The notes under the pieces: generated by a model
Told to the model about the DNA's origin: nothing
Seen by the model: only the letters and a program-made list of their open reading frames with translations
Databases searched by the model: none
Assembly: GCF_000699445.3 (NCBI RefSeq)
Contig: NC_067196.1
Span: forward strand, 32,880,616-32,944,615
Source: Schistosoma haematobium
Lineage: Eukaryota > Platyhelminthes > Trematoda > Strigeidida > Schistosomatidae
Reading direction: 5' to 3'
DNA: 64,000 bases
Part shown: one piece after another, positions 34,182 through 45,810 of the stretch
How the letters are laid out: every line of letters begins with the position of its first letter
How positions within the stretch are numbered: position 1 is the stretch's first letter
Translations under genes and position numbers: made by a program

Positions 34182-34426
34182 TCATATTTACAATTTCACA
34201 CTATCATATTACAAATTTAAACTCTATCCTTTCTTACCATAAAGGTCACACAAGTTTTCATTCTTAAACAATGCACACATACATACACACACAAATTTAC
34301 ATACATATCACTTATGAACCACCTTGACAGAAATGACATGACATCAACTTGTTCAGACCTGTTTTTGATTGATCAAATATTATTCTTGCATTGTTCCGTT
34401 GTACTATTTAAACTTGGGTTAATTTA

Positions 34427-34469
34427 TTCTCTGAAGAAGTGACGTACACTAGGTCACGAAACGTCAGAA
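34427..34469 (+). ncRNA. Minimal hammerhead ribozyme in the PLE terminal repeat
   Basis: Stem I TTCT (34427-34430) with AGAA (34466-34469); core CTGAAGA (34431-34437); one extra A; stem II GTGAC/GTCAC with a 9-nt loop; GAAA (34458-34461); stem III reduced to the self-complementary ACGT; cleavage after GTC at 34465. The very short stem III is typical of hammerheads reported in PLEs (established). Activity of this copy is inferred. Confidence 0.8.
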
Positions 34470-34560
34470 AATCTAATTTTCTACTCATTGGGATATTACA
34501 ATTATATTATTTTTATTAAAAATAAATTTATCATTTCACCGATATCACAAGTCTCATATA

Positions 34561-35504
34561 CCACCTATCAAAAACTGTGTATACTTTTAGTATATTAGAT
34601 GTCACGCTAACAATAAATTCAAGCTACATTGTTTACTTATATCATAGATATCGACATAGTTTATGGATCTTTAATTTTTAACGGCTTTTAACATTGAATC
34701 ATAACAGAAACTTTGGAATTTACAGTTAGCTTTAGTCACTTTATTTGCGTTCACGAAAATATACTCATGTAAGACCAAAGTATAAGCGTAGTAACAACAT
34801 AAATACGTGACACATTGTGACTATACTTATTAGGAATCATTTGACAAGTCGAAATTTTTAAGTGTTCTCGCGTTGTGTTTAGTGTTAACAACTAGCAATA
34901 CAAAACAACATAATTAGTTTTTCAGACTTACTGTTTGTTAAATTTCTAAGTGAAATACTCGATCAATTTCTGAAGCATTTTTTCAGTAGATAACTTATCA
35001 CCTAATCAATTATCTGTTGTGTTAAAATAGAAATTATTTCTTTTCTAGTGTACTTTGTTTTGATTCCACCCATCGTATTCTTACGATTTAGTAATTTCCA
35101 TTTAGCATTTTTATAACTAGGAACTTTGTAAATGTAACAGTTATTTTACTGACTCATGAATAGTACACGATATACATATGATAAGCATGAACTAACTTTG
35201 TTAATTTTCTATGATCAAATATATACTATATACTTCACAGAACATGACAACTAATGCAAAGCTATTCATACTGAACAGTAGAACTAATTAAACGTATTTT
35301 CTCATAAAATTCTTTTTTAATAATAAACACCTATAACCTCCAAAGTAGAACGTCATTTTTAAGATATAAGTATAAGAGAGTTATTAATCATCTTTCATAT
35401 TTAAAAACGTTAAATTGTTAATAACACCTAACCCTGCTAATAAAGTTAGCAACATTTATTAGTATATACTTAACAAAATTATTAAACGCGATGTTATCTA
35501 ATAA
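34561..35504. other. AT-rich non-coding stretch
   Basis: Nothing recognisable. Confidence 0.5.
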
Positions 35505-36012
35505 ACCTACTTTTCAATAGTTGGAATCACCAGTCAATTGAAGCTAGACTAACATGGAAAACCTGGAAGTACTGGACCACTGAGCTGGCCTGCATCCAAC
35601 GGTGTTAATGTATAAATTCAACCAATCCACGAAGTTGCTCCACCGTACACCATTGTCTTCAGTGAGTTGATATCTCACAACAGACCTGGTTGAACTTCAT
35701 TGGTAACAGCTTCTCATCAGAACTCCAGGAGTGTCTCTTGAAGTCAGTCAATAGTGAGCAGATGATTATTATCAGACATTAACACCGTTGGATGCCGGCT
35801 CAGTGGTCTAATGGTTAAGCGCTCGCGAGCGATATTGATAGATCCTGAGTTTGAATCCTGCTAGGTGGGGACATGGATGCGCACTGATGAGGAGTCCCAT
35901 ACTATGACGAAACGGCCGTCCAGTGATCCCAAGTTTTCCATGGTGGTGTAGCTTCAATTGACTCATGATTTCAACTATGGAAATCACTAAAATCTCCACA
36001 AAACCCTTTCCG
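35505..36012. mobile_element. SINE-B head-to-head pair
   Basis: The minus-strand copy (35515 to about 35765) has tail and leader, but everything from the A box to the ribozyme cleavage site is deleted: GCTCAGTGGTC is fused to CAGTAC at 35574/35575. The plus-strand copy (about 35775-36010) has a tRNA-like head, hammerhead segment 35881-35926 and full tail ending AAATCTCCACAAAACCC. Its ribozyme has perfect stem III but the first core base changed (ATGAGGA), a stem II mismatch and a weakened stem I. Confidence 0.8.
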
Positions 36013-36444
36013 AAAACCTACTTTTATTTCCAATTAAAGAAAATATTTCGCCTGAAGTAACACTGCTCGTAAATTATATTTTGATTTAGTAATACAGTAA
36101 ATTTCCTGTTTGTTAATATAATCTGCCGGATATGAAGCAATGATAACTTTAAAATAACTAGCTTGTGGTGTTGTTTAAAAAAATGTTGGCTGCAAAAGAA
36201 ATTAATTATTGAATTCCAGATATCTAAGGCTAAGTGTCTGATATATTAGAGCGGCTAGAATTTAATAGTGTTAAAGCAATTTTTATTCATGAATAATGAA
36301 TTACAGTCACTCTTATTAGATGTTTAATTTTTCAGTTAATTTATGTGTAGGCAAATTAACAAACACAATTAAATAATGAGACAAAAAGCTGAATTTCCCT
36401 AATATGGAAGAAATCTTTATATATTGTTCACATTTTTAATTTGA

Positions 36445-36605
36445 TGAGTCCCGCGTGCTAGATCGTGGATGCACACTGCTGAGGAGTTTCATACTAGGAA
36501 AAAATGGCCGTCCAGTTCTTCCAGGTTTTCGATGGTGGTTAAGAATTGATTGATTCATGATTCCAGTAAAAATATCAACAATCTCCACAACCCTATACTG
36601 ATAAT
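36445..36605 (+). mobile_element. SINE-B copy, 5'-truncated
   Basis: Starts near the post-B-box GATCGTGGATGC and continues through a defective hammerhead (36471-36515: CTGAGGA kept, but GACGAAAC changed to AAAAAAT) to the tail ending CAATCTCCACAACCCTATAC, matching the tail subfamily of 10600-10665. Confidence 0.75.
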
Positions 36606-36889
36606 TTGACATGATTTATCTTAACAATAGTGAGTATTTAAGAAGACAAATTTGTTGGATGTTTTGAATTGCATAATGTTTAAAAAATGCTCCTAACCTT
36701 TTCGTAATATAGACCTTGCAGAATGACCCAGTTTCAAAATATATGAATGTGGTGAGTCCATTCACAATCATATTTTCAGTCTTCTGAGTATTGTATAAAA
36801 GTAAGATAACTGGTGAAATGGTAAGTATCTAGCTAAGAATTTGCCAGTTTAATAATTTAATGAAACTGTGGTACCGGTAACTATGTTCA

Positions 36890-37320
36890 GCCTATATAGC
36901 GTATTCTGACTAGGCCAATTTATTCATTCTTCCTGAGTCACATTCTGACCTTGTCAACTATTCGCTTATCAACCTTTACTGTTTTTATATGAGCATGTGT
37001 GTGTACTTCTTATCCTATTCATCACATATCTTAAACTTATTTCTGTTCGGTTATAAATATCGATTAACGCTTGGTTAAATTGAGTTGGTTCACACGCTTT
37101 CTCCACCGCACGTCATTTCGCTTCACTCCGTCTCGCTGATTGTCTATTCAGACCAACTGCTGTATGAAACATATGCATTCAAACTTCATTCTCGCATTCG
37201 ACTTATTTAATTTCGTTATTTATCAACGCGATTTAAGTCGATGGTGGTAGCTGATATATATGTTTCAATAACAATCATTATACGATCCAAATGGAGTCAG
37301 ATCTCGGGCCACTAATAAAC
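36890..37320 (-). repeat. Interspersed repeat R1, copy 2
   Basis: Reverse-complement match to 6945-7375 over about 430 bp (GAGTCACATTCTGACCTTG near 36940, ACGCGATTTAAGTCGA near 37227, TGGAGTCAGATCTCGGGCC near 37292). No ORF. Possibly a solo LTR; unproven. Confidence 0.65.
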
Positions 37321-37685
37321 TTACCAATCTATATAGCATACATTATGTAAGAAAAGTACTCTATTATCTTTTGACCAATTTCGTGAACGAGAGTTACAAG
37401 TTTTTCTACTTCGACGATGATTCCTATTTTCATACTGTAAATTTCACTGAATATAGAAGGTGTCAAGCATTTTTATCACCATATAACGAATTTCTAACTT
37501 TTGGGAATCATTGACGTTGAACTAGTTTATTGATGAAATCTATATTTTTAAATAAATACATACAAAAAACTAGACCTCTACAATCCATCGACAAATATTG
37601 GGTACTATTACAGAAATGATCGATAAATTATCATTTTGCAACTAGAAAGATGAACATTATTTTCTGATGAAAGATTTCTGAAACA

Positions 37686-38112
37686 TTTCCAAAGACGAAG
37701 ATGGATAGCGGCTAACAGTGTAATCCAGAACACGCTTTTCGTCCTATTCGAAACATGTCAGATGCATGAGTTTTTATCCTAGGATTGGTGTTCACTCAGG
37801 GACTCGAACCTCGTGCCGTTCTCTTCAAACTCTATTGCGTTATCCACTTAGCTACTGAATCCTGATAGCCACCTGCTTGTGCGATGGGGTGAGTACCAGA
37901 GTGAACATGAATTCTGGGATGTAGGTACATGTAGCTGACGAGTCCCAAATGGAACGAAATGAGCGTCCTGGATTTAACAGCCAGTCACTATCCATCTTTG
38001 CCTATAAAGCTTGTGACTTAAGGCAATATCGAGACAGTCCGCATAGGATGTACATATGCCAACAACAGACTAATCAATTGTAGTCCCAAACAACAATGGG
38101 AAGATACAAGCA
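37686..38112. mobile_element. SINE-A head-to-head pair
   Basis: The minus copy (37690 to about 37890) includes a decayed hammerhead and a tRNA-like head (B-box-type GAGGTTCGAGTCCC near 37798-37811). The plus copy (about 37891-38112) starts after the tRNA B box (AGAGTGAACATGAATTCTGG), then hammerhead 37929-37973 and the family tail (AAGGCAATATCGAGACAGTC, then CAACAATGGGAAGAT). Confidence 0.8.
37929..37973 (+). ncRNA. Hammerhead ribozyme, Sm-alpha type, partly degraded
   Basis: Core CTGACGA (37935-37941), GAAA and GTC (37965-37967) are intact. Stem I ATGTAG/CTGGAT has one mismatch and one G-U. Stem II GTCC/GAAC has a mismatch. The stem III palindrome is lost (ATGAGCGT). Reduced or no activity expected. 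Confidence 0.6.
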
Positions 38113-38843
38113 AACAATACCAATTCTGATAGGGTTTCTTTTAAATACGGAAAATCAGTGTAACAATGTAATGAACGCAACATTATGGATTAATCAAAAG
38201 TTCATACAAAATGTTTTGTCTGTCTTCAGTACACCATGCTAAAACTACAACATAAACGTTGATCCAGACCATTTCATTTATTATAGCATACTTTTTCCGA
38301 GATAAATCATTTTCTGTTGAAAATAAAGAAGACACGATATATAATTGCAAACCATTTTTGAGAAGAATAGACAAGTAAATGTTGCTTAGTCTCAAAATTT
38401 TATTTATTTATGTTTATCATGTTTGTGATATGGTGATTAGATTAGATGACTGAAAACTGTATAAAGATGAAATGTTCAGTGACTATTCAGTAAATGAAGC
38501 AGAGTTATCTGTAGTCAAGCATCAAATATGAATATATAATACAAGTGTAGATGTCTGAAAGATTGACTGTTATAAAATATCGATAACTAGCATTCAATGT
38601 CTTAACGAACATAGTGTATGTTGATCAAAATAAGTTTAAACTACGGGATAAAATTCAGCCCACAGTCATTTGGAGAAATGATTATGATTGATCTCATCTC
38701 ACAATGCTGGATCATTTATAAAACTAAACATTTTCAGTAAATAATAATTAAAATATATTTCAATCATAATGGTAACCACAGATAGCTGAAATTTATTTAC
38801 ACCAACAAACTATCAGTTTTTTTTATCAATTTATTTATTTCTT
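38113..38843. other. AT-rich non-coding stretch
   Basis: Nothing recognisable. The 70-residue minus ORF has no motif. Confidence 0.5.
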
Positions 38844-39035
38844 AGTAGTTGAATTCATGAGTCAATTGAAGCTACACCACCATGGACAATCTAGAAGCAC
38901 TGGATGCGCACTGCTGAGAAGTCCCATACTAAAACGAAATGGCCATCCAGCGCTTCCAGGTTTTCCATGGTGGTGTAACGAACATTGAATCACGAATTCA
39001 ACAACTAAATTACTATAATATCCAAAAAACCTCCC
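38844..39035. mobile_element. SINE-B foldback with central ribozyme
   Basis: Arms of about 59 bp (38845-38903 and about 38951-39008) are SINE-B tails facing outward. Between them lies one plus-strand hammerhead (38908-38953). The minus arm ends exactly at GCACTG (38902), the predicted ribozyme cleavage boundary, and the plus piece starts with GATGCGCACTG. The ribozyme core reads CTGAGAA (G8 to A) with a weakened stem II, so it is likely dead. Confidence 0.8.
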
Positions 39036-40993
39036 TCTGATTATCGATTTCTATTGATTTTGTTGGCACATAGTTTTGTGAAAAATATGAACTAAACATT
39101 GATTTAATTTTCAAATATGACACCGGTTTCCATTTTACAATTTCGTCTTAACATAGAAAGAGTAATGATTTAGGGTGATAAGTCTTAATGTTATTTTTTA
39201 AAGAAATTATATCAAACCTACTACATTTTGGATACCGATACTAAAGAGTTCAAAGAGGTCATGATAGTCCTAGTCAATGCATTAGGTTGTTTAAATATTG
39301 TGATAAACAAGAAAAAGCGATCTAGAAAAATTTTATGAATTATGTTTAATCAATATTTTATAATGAATGTCCATTAAAGGTTGATTTTAATTCTATTTAC
39401 ATAGAAAAACCTATTTCCTGTATCATATAGTCAACAAACAATTATGGTAATTCATTGAATGTTTATTATGTTTTCAGCTGTTCGACATAAAGATAGTCTA
39501 CTATCTAGGTTAAATAAGTGAAGAGTATGACATTCAAATACAAATTACGATAAGTATTTTTATCCCAGATGTATCTCTACCCACCTTAAAAACATGCTTT
39601 ATTCTATGATCTTTACATTATTAGATTACTTAGCAAAACTTTCCTTCAGGTAGACAAATTTTAACGCAAGTAACTGTTCATTGTGGGATATTTGAAATAG
39701 TTTTCTAATGATAAAAGTGTTTAAGACAATTTTTTATTAGTTAGAATCGTTTGAAACTAATCAAGCAATCGAAAACAACTCGGAAAACAGGCAGCTGTAC
39801 AATAATTTAAAATACGATTGATTTTGGAAAAAATACTTCTCAACAAGTGGTTATTCTAAAGTTTAATGTACACTAAAACATATTTTGTGCCATCGACATA
39901 TTTAATTGTTAAAACATTAGTAGACTTACAGTTAAAATGTATGACTGATGTAAGAAAGTCTGGTCGTAACACAACTGCTTTTTGACATAAGGGTAATGTT
40001 TTGAACGAAAGATAATCTTAAGTTGTGACTATATTCTGTTCTGGATTTACACTCTTTTACTGATTCAACTGACAGGAAATACAAACTTTAACTACCTTTT
40101 TGGTTCATTTTCATTTACTAAGGGTCTTTACTTGTAAGGATATACATTTTAAAAAGCTAGTTTATACATTTCATTTTTCTAACTATTTATTTATATAATC
40201 AAAAGTCTCTCAATGCTATGTTAAACTACGTAAAGTAGTGTAACGTTCATGCTCGCATGTTATATATCTGAAGCAGATCAATTTTATAATTTACCAAATA
40301 AGGTTTAGACAATACGTTTTGTAGTATATCTAGTCATTGACTGCAAGTACATTAATGTTTGGTAAATAACCTCAATGATTTTATTAAAATAGGATGACTG
40401 TCTACAGCAACGGCTAGCTTCTACTTCTATTGTTATTTGGTATAATTTTTTTCTGCACATCATCCATGAATTTAAAAAAATGAATAGCACTGCTTTTATC
40501 CAATTTTTATCAGTAAAACTGACATTCCAGACGTTTTTAAAAAAAAATTCTAAAATTTTTTAAAAGGACTAATTGAAAAACGGTTTAAATATGCTTTGGT
40601 TTTCAAGTGCTCATGAAAATATGGAGTGGTTACGCCACTTATTTTGGTTGCTCAATCCATCATCCCCGAAACATTTTTTGAATTAATTCAATTTTAAATT
40701 CAACCACAAATTTTGGATAGCTCGAGTTATCCTCAACTATCTTCTATGGATACGTCCAGTGTAGATGAAAACACAACATATTTGAACAACATTGCTTCAA
40801 ATGAATACTAAACAGATTAGACTCTAATATGCAGTTAAACTCGTGAAACCAATGGAGATTGACTAAAAGCACTGACGTACGGCACAATCGATGAGATTCG
40901 CGGATAACCTCACTCCTCTTAGAGTTCAACAACCTTTAGTAAAGAGATCCATGTAAATTCAAAAACATTTAAGAGCAGCGTGCAAGTTTAAGC

Positions 40994-41040
<47 letters not shown>

Positions 41041-42439
41041 TTTCTATAACGATTTTGTGAATCCTGAAAATACATTTTATCATAAGATGTCACCCAAAGA
41101 CTCATGTTAACGACTGACCTATATCACAAGTTTATTGGCTTGAAAAGATTAAACCATTCTATTTCAAACCTCTATCCTCCATGATGAGCAAAAAACAATA
41201 TATTTCTCCCTGTAAGTGATCCACAGTAAGTAACCGTGATAGCCTTTCATCATTTCATATGGGTTTCTAGTCAATATTACTAAATGCTGAAAATTATTTT
41301 TAAGATTTGACTTATCATAACACTATTGATTGGAAATGAGAATCAGTTTTGAAATTTCATGGTATTCTTTAACAATGATCTTGTATTATAACCATTTTTT
41401 CTCCAATGAAAAAATTAGTCGAGAGTTCAAATTGCATCCTTAGTGAAAAGACGTCTGATTAAAGTTATTTCAGACGTTAATTATTACCCTTAGCGACATA
41501 TCTAAAACATTTCACATTAAAATATTGAAGATGGATAACTTATCTATGTAACTTTTTATCAAATCGAAGCCCAGTTACAACGTATCATGTTTTGTTATAC
41601 TGAATCATTCAAAACAAGGATGGTTTTGATAGCAGTCATTGACTAGTTCTAAATATACGTTTCAAGAAATTTTCGTTTCCTGATTTTTTTTTCTCTTGAA
41701 CAAATAAAATGATTACAACCTCGTTTTTTGATCGCATTTTGATATATTGTCTTTCTGAAACACGATTCTACGATTAAAGTTGATTTTGAGAATGAAGTTT
41801 AAAACTGTTTACTCAAATCACAGAAGATCGTAAGGATGATAGACAACAAAATCTACGAAAACCTTGAATGCTCTCTAAGTTATTTCAAGTAAACCTGTAC
41901 TAATGTAAGATACACTAACTAATATACTCCCACAACAGTCAATACAGATACTATTTAAAGAACTCAAAACAATTTTTCAATATATGAAATGTATTCAATA
42001 ACTGGTTTTTTGAAACTATTTACCTTTATTTCATTTGGTTACTTTTTTACCTATTCTTGGCACTAAGTAAACAGAAACGGAACATTTTAACGCGTAGTTG
42101 AAATGATAAACAAAACCTTTTCGTACTAAATTACTTTACTATTGAGGTGTATCTGATCTACATATCATGTTAACTTAAAGTCGTGCAGCCATATCACATA
42201 CAACTGTCGGTATCTATCCTTTTGATATCATTTGGATAAATATCTTACACATTCATAGCATTTACTTTCTTATTAACAGTGTATTTGTTTAAACTGCAGG
42301 AATTATAAAGTTCAATTTTCTATTGGTCACCAATTTTAACCATTTTTTAAAATATTCCCGTTTCTAAATGCCAAACACAGATCTATTTTCAAAATCCTCT
42401 ATTTAATTAATACTTTTAAAAGTTGTACCACAACCACAA
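39036..42439. other. Long AT-rich non-coding stretch with one AT microsatellite
   Basis: No supported gene or RNA. (AT)n runs at 40998-41037. Minus ORFs near 40305 and 40744 have no recognisable motif. Confidence 0.55.
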
Positions 42440-42650
42440 TCCTTTGGCAAATTGCTTGAACAACAACCTTTTGTTGTACAAGTTACAAAATGCCTAAACA
42501 ATGATATCGTGGTTGCTGGCAATATGCAGCGAAAAGAGTGTACATTATTTAGATGTTGATTTACTGGACTGCTAATTTTTAACTGGCAACCACTTAATAT
42601 TTATCGTCAGGATCAACCAAGAAGCATGAAATGGAAACGTGTTAAAATAA
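42440..42650 (+). repeat. Interspersed repeat R2, copy 2
   Basis: Matches 18640-18850 in the same orientation, including GAAAAGAGTGTACATTATTT against GAAACGAATTAATATCATTC, and AATATTTATCGTCA. Non-coding, class unknown. Confidence 0.65.
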
Positions 42651-43939
42651 TTATGAAAAATAGTTTTATTTCTATTAAGGTAGTTTTAAATGTTGGCTAA
42701 CTGTACTTTGATAAAACTGTAATTTCTCTAAGAAATAATTTTCATTCATTAAAACGTAACTATTTATCATGTTCTCTGTAAGAATTCTAGTTTAGAATAA
42801 ACAAAGTTTCATTTAAATAATAGGCAAATACATTAACTTTCAATAAGACAGATAGTATGACGCATTTCATTTATGCTTCTATGAATTTGTAAAGAACATT
42901 CTATTGTCAACTTGTTTCTACGGTTAATGCTTTTCTTAATTTAATCAGCTAAGCAAATATACTTTACTCTGAAATTATTACTATTATTATAATCAATACA
43001 AATAGTTATTCAATATTTGGACAATTACAAAGATGAGATGTGGGTACATATTGCTAATATATATAGGAAAATGACTATAAGAAAGGGAATAAAGTAGGCA
43101 AATATATTGAATATGAAGAACAAAACTTTTTCAAAATCAAGGGAATAATGAATATTCCTCTGAAATTATTATTCTTTATTTATCTTTACTTCTATGTTAT
43201 GGATTACTGAAATATTCTGAAAATTTCCACTTCATTTGCATCACAGTTTTGTTATAACTAACGTTCAAGTTTTTTAATACATCCTACTATGGAGAGCTAA
43301 ACGTTATTCATAAAATCTTTGAAAAAAAAATAGATGAAATGAACTGAGTTAATTTATCAGCTCATATATTCACTTGAAAGCTAAATCTTTCCACTGCGAT
43401 TCAACTTACTTTCATTCTATGTTTACTGTATAAGATACTCGAAAGCCAATTCTTGAAAGTTAATCATTTCTAGAATGATCAAAGCCAAGATTTTTTTACT
43501 AGAAAATAAATATTTTAACAAGTAACTGTCATGCTAACACGTTTTATTTTAGTGGATAAATTTTATTTTAAAATCAATACATATTGTTACTATGTGAATT
43601 AATGTTTCATGTTCATATAAAATAAAATCACCATAAAGTAGACTTATTAAGAAGATTACACCTAATACCTTGTTTGAAATGTCTCACTTAACGTGATATA
43701 TCAAAATACATACAGTATACAAATCACTTTCAAAATTTACCTTATTTTAGATATATTCACTGTCATGTTCAAAGCAATATAATTTCTAAAACACAACTGG
43801 AACATAATTAACAGATAAATTATTAATTTGTGAACATCCTTCACCAAAGAACGAAGTCAGTTTAAAATCACTAAAAAATGAAGATTTCATTGGTCTACAA
43901 GTAAAATTGATTCGGTGAAATGTCTAACGTGAATTATTA
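42651..43939. other. AT-rich non-coding stretch
   Basis: Nothing recognisable. Confidence 0.5.
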
Positions 43940-44420
43940 TACGGTTCAAACAGGTGAATGCTGCACATGGATTTCGACGTTCTTGTGCGAAATCGTGACC
44001 AACAAAGTTAAAACTGGTCGAAATCAAGGTTGTTATACTCCAAAAGAACTGAGTGTTATTCTGTACTTCTTGTGACTTTAAGGTCGGCTAGTTATCATGT
44101 GATTTATCCGCCAATCGAAATACAACTTCATCTTAGTACTGTGCTAAACCAGTGATGTTCAACCGGTATGTTGGTCCTTTGTTCGCCTAGCCCGTTGACT
44201 TGAGTCCAGGACGCCAATAACAGCTTACGCTATGCGAATCATTAATTTCAAACATACTTGGTTTATGTACCAGACAAACACACCACATCACAACATAATA
44301 TAGGAAATAACATTTGTACAATATCTAGCCAAAAAGTGGCTGTGAACGTGGGAGACTGTAATTACTAAACCGAGTATAACTTAAGAACAGTAAATCGTAT
44401 AATAATAATCTATAAGTCAA
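43940..44420. other. GC-richer island, possible old LTR or repeat
   Basis: Composition shifts up relative to the flanks (e.g. CGCCTAGCCCGTTGACTTGA near 44185). No ORF, no second copy in the window and no tRNA-like boxes that I trust. Recorded because it stands out, not because I can name it. Confidence 0.3.
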
Positions 44421-45070
44421 AACGGAGCTTATAATAAGATGAAGATAGATATACACAATCTAATTACTGAATATATGGATAATCTTAGCCCACTCAGAAG
44501 TTACCCGTAATTTAATCCTGACTAGGATATAACAGTACTATTTAGAGAAATTATTGATGTTAGAAAGGTAAATCCCGTCCCAACACAACTCGACAGATTT
44601 CTAAATCCTAGGTTCAATTCTTGCCGATGTTGTGCATTATTTTGAAATTCTGTACTTTAGTCAGATAATTATCTGATTGTTTTTGCCCTTCAGAATGAGT
44701 CAAATTTATGTCAAAATTCAAACCTTCAAGTCAAAAATGTTAAATAGTTGATAGAGAAACGAGAAAACAACGGAATGAAATCGGATAAGTTTCCAATCTT
44801 AGTTAATATATTTGACCGAACAAATTAATGACGTTTTTGCAATAGAACAATGACTCTTTAGTCGTATTACAACTCATCTATTTGTTAAAACTATTTATCG
44901 TAAGAATGCTATAATGAACCAGGTACACACTTTTTTAATCACAACCAATTGACAGTAACACGATCGTTAACTATTTATGAAGAACTTATTTCCGATAAAT
45001 TTACTTCAATTAATTTTATTTACAAAGAAGGTGAACTGAATAAAGACAAATCTAAATGAAATTTTAGATT

Positions 45071-45113
45071 TTCTGATGTTTCGTGACTCAATGTAAACCA
45101 CTTCTTCAGAAAA
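45071..45113 (-). ncRNA. PLE-type hammerhead, minus copy
   Basis: Core CTGAAGA, GAAA and an ATC triplet are present. Stem II is GTGGT/GAGTCAC-like with mismatches. Stem III is reduced to ACAT, so its self-complementarity is lost. ATC is allowed by the NUH rule, but the structure is weakened. Confidence 0.55.
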
Positions 45114-45251
45114 TAAATAACCTAATCAAAATTAATTCAATTTTAAATAGTACAGAGGAACAACGCAAGAATATTATATGCAATCAATCAAAAAACAGGT
45201 CTGAACAAGTCAGTCTATTTAAACATGAATTAATTTTGATTTGATTATCTA

Positions 45252-45294
45252 TTTTCTAAAGAAGTGGCTTATATCGAATCACGAAACATCAGAA
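45252..45294 (+). ncRNA. PLE-type hammerhead, plus copy, degraded
   Basis: Core reads CTAAAGA (G5 to A); GAAA and ATC present. The core mutation should abolish cleavage. Confidence 0.55.
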
Positions 45295-45534
45295 AATCTA
45301 ATTTTTCTACTCAAATGGGATGTTACAAATGTATTAATTTATTTATTACAATCTGCCCAATACTCAAACCTTGGTAATGATACCTAAAAAAATTCTCTTT
45401 CAATGTGTAGAGAATTTTTTTGATTTTCACGATGATACATATTTTTAACAAGCATGTGTTGACATGTATTTCATACAAGATAATCCGTTGATTTAGCATA
45501 CTGTTTTTTTTCAATACTATTTTGCAACAGTTTC

Positions 45535-45810
45535 TGTAATGAGATAGTAACTCACTGATGAAAATGGTGAATGTGTTGTTCAATTTCGTGGATTAGTTGA
45601 AATTAGACAATTAACACCGTTTAAGGTTAAGTGTTCATGCGCGAGACCGATAAATCCTGTGTTCGAATCTCGTGAAGCGGAGTCGTGAACGCTCAGTGCT
45701 GAAGAGTCCCGCAATAAGACGAAACGGCCATCAAGTACTTCCAAGTTTTCCATAGTGGTCTAGCTTCAATTGACTTATGATCTCAACTATTAAAATTACT
45801 ATTTTACATC
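45535..45810 (+). mobile_element. SINE-B copy
   Basis: Leader (TTCAATTTCGTGGATTAG), tRNA-like head with the A-box part shortened and B-box GTGTTCGAATCTCG near 45659, hammerhead segment 45693-45738 (core CTGAAGA and GAAA intact, ATC triplet, stem I weak, stem II with one mismatch), and tail TGGTCTAGCTTCAATTGACT. Confidence 0.8.

Larger units (their letters stand above)
31420..34560 (+). mobile_element. Penelope-like element (PLE), near-complete, with nested SINE insertion
   Basis: Order: inverted/direct terminal-repeat pieces with hammerhead remnants (31425-31580); 5' UTR; N-terminal and RT coding region (31811-33001 and on to about 33163); nested SINE-C complex (33164-33769); GIY-YIG endonuclease (33816-34181); 3' UTR; and a terminal repeat with a hammerhead (34427-34469). 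RT plus C-terminal GIY-YIG and hammerheads in the terminal repeats are the established hallmarks of PLEs such as the schistosome Cercyon/Perere types. Exact outer boundaries and any target duplication are not clear. Confidence 0.88.
45050..45460. repeat. PLE terminal repeats in head-to-head arrangement
   Basis: The minus piece (about 45060-45215) and plus piece (about 45216-45460) are both PLE terminal repeats. Each carries a hammerhead: minus 45071-45113 and plus 45252-45294. After the plus ribozyme the sequence continues as in the PLE 5' UTR (ACCTTGGTAATGATACCTAA near 45369, matching 31654). No RT or endonuclease coding remains. Confidence 0.75.
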
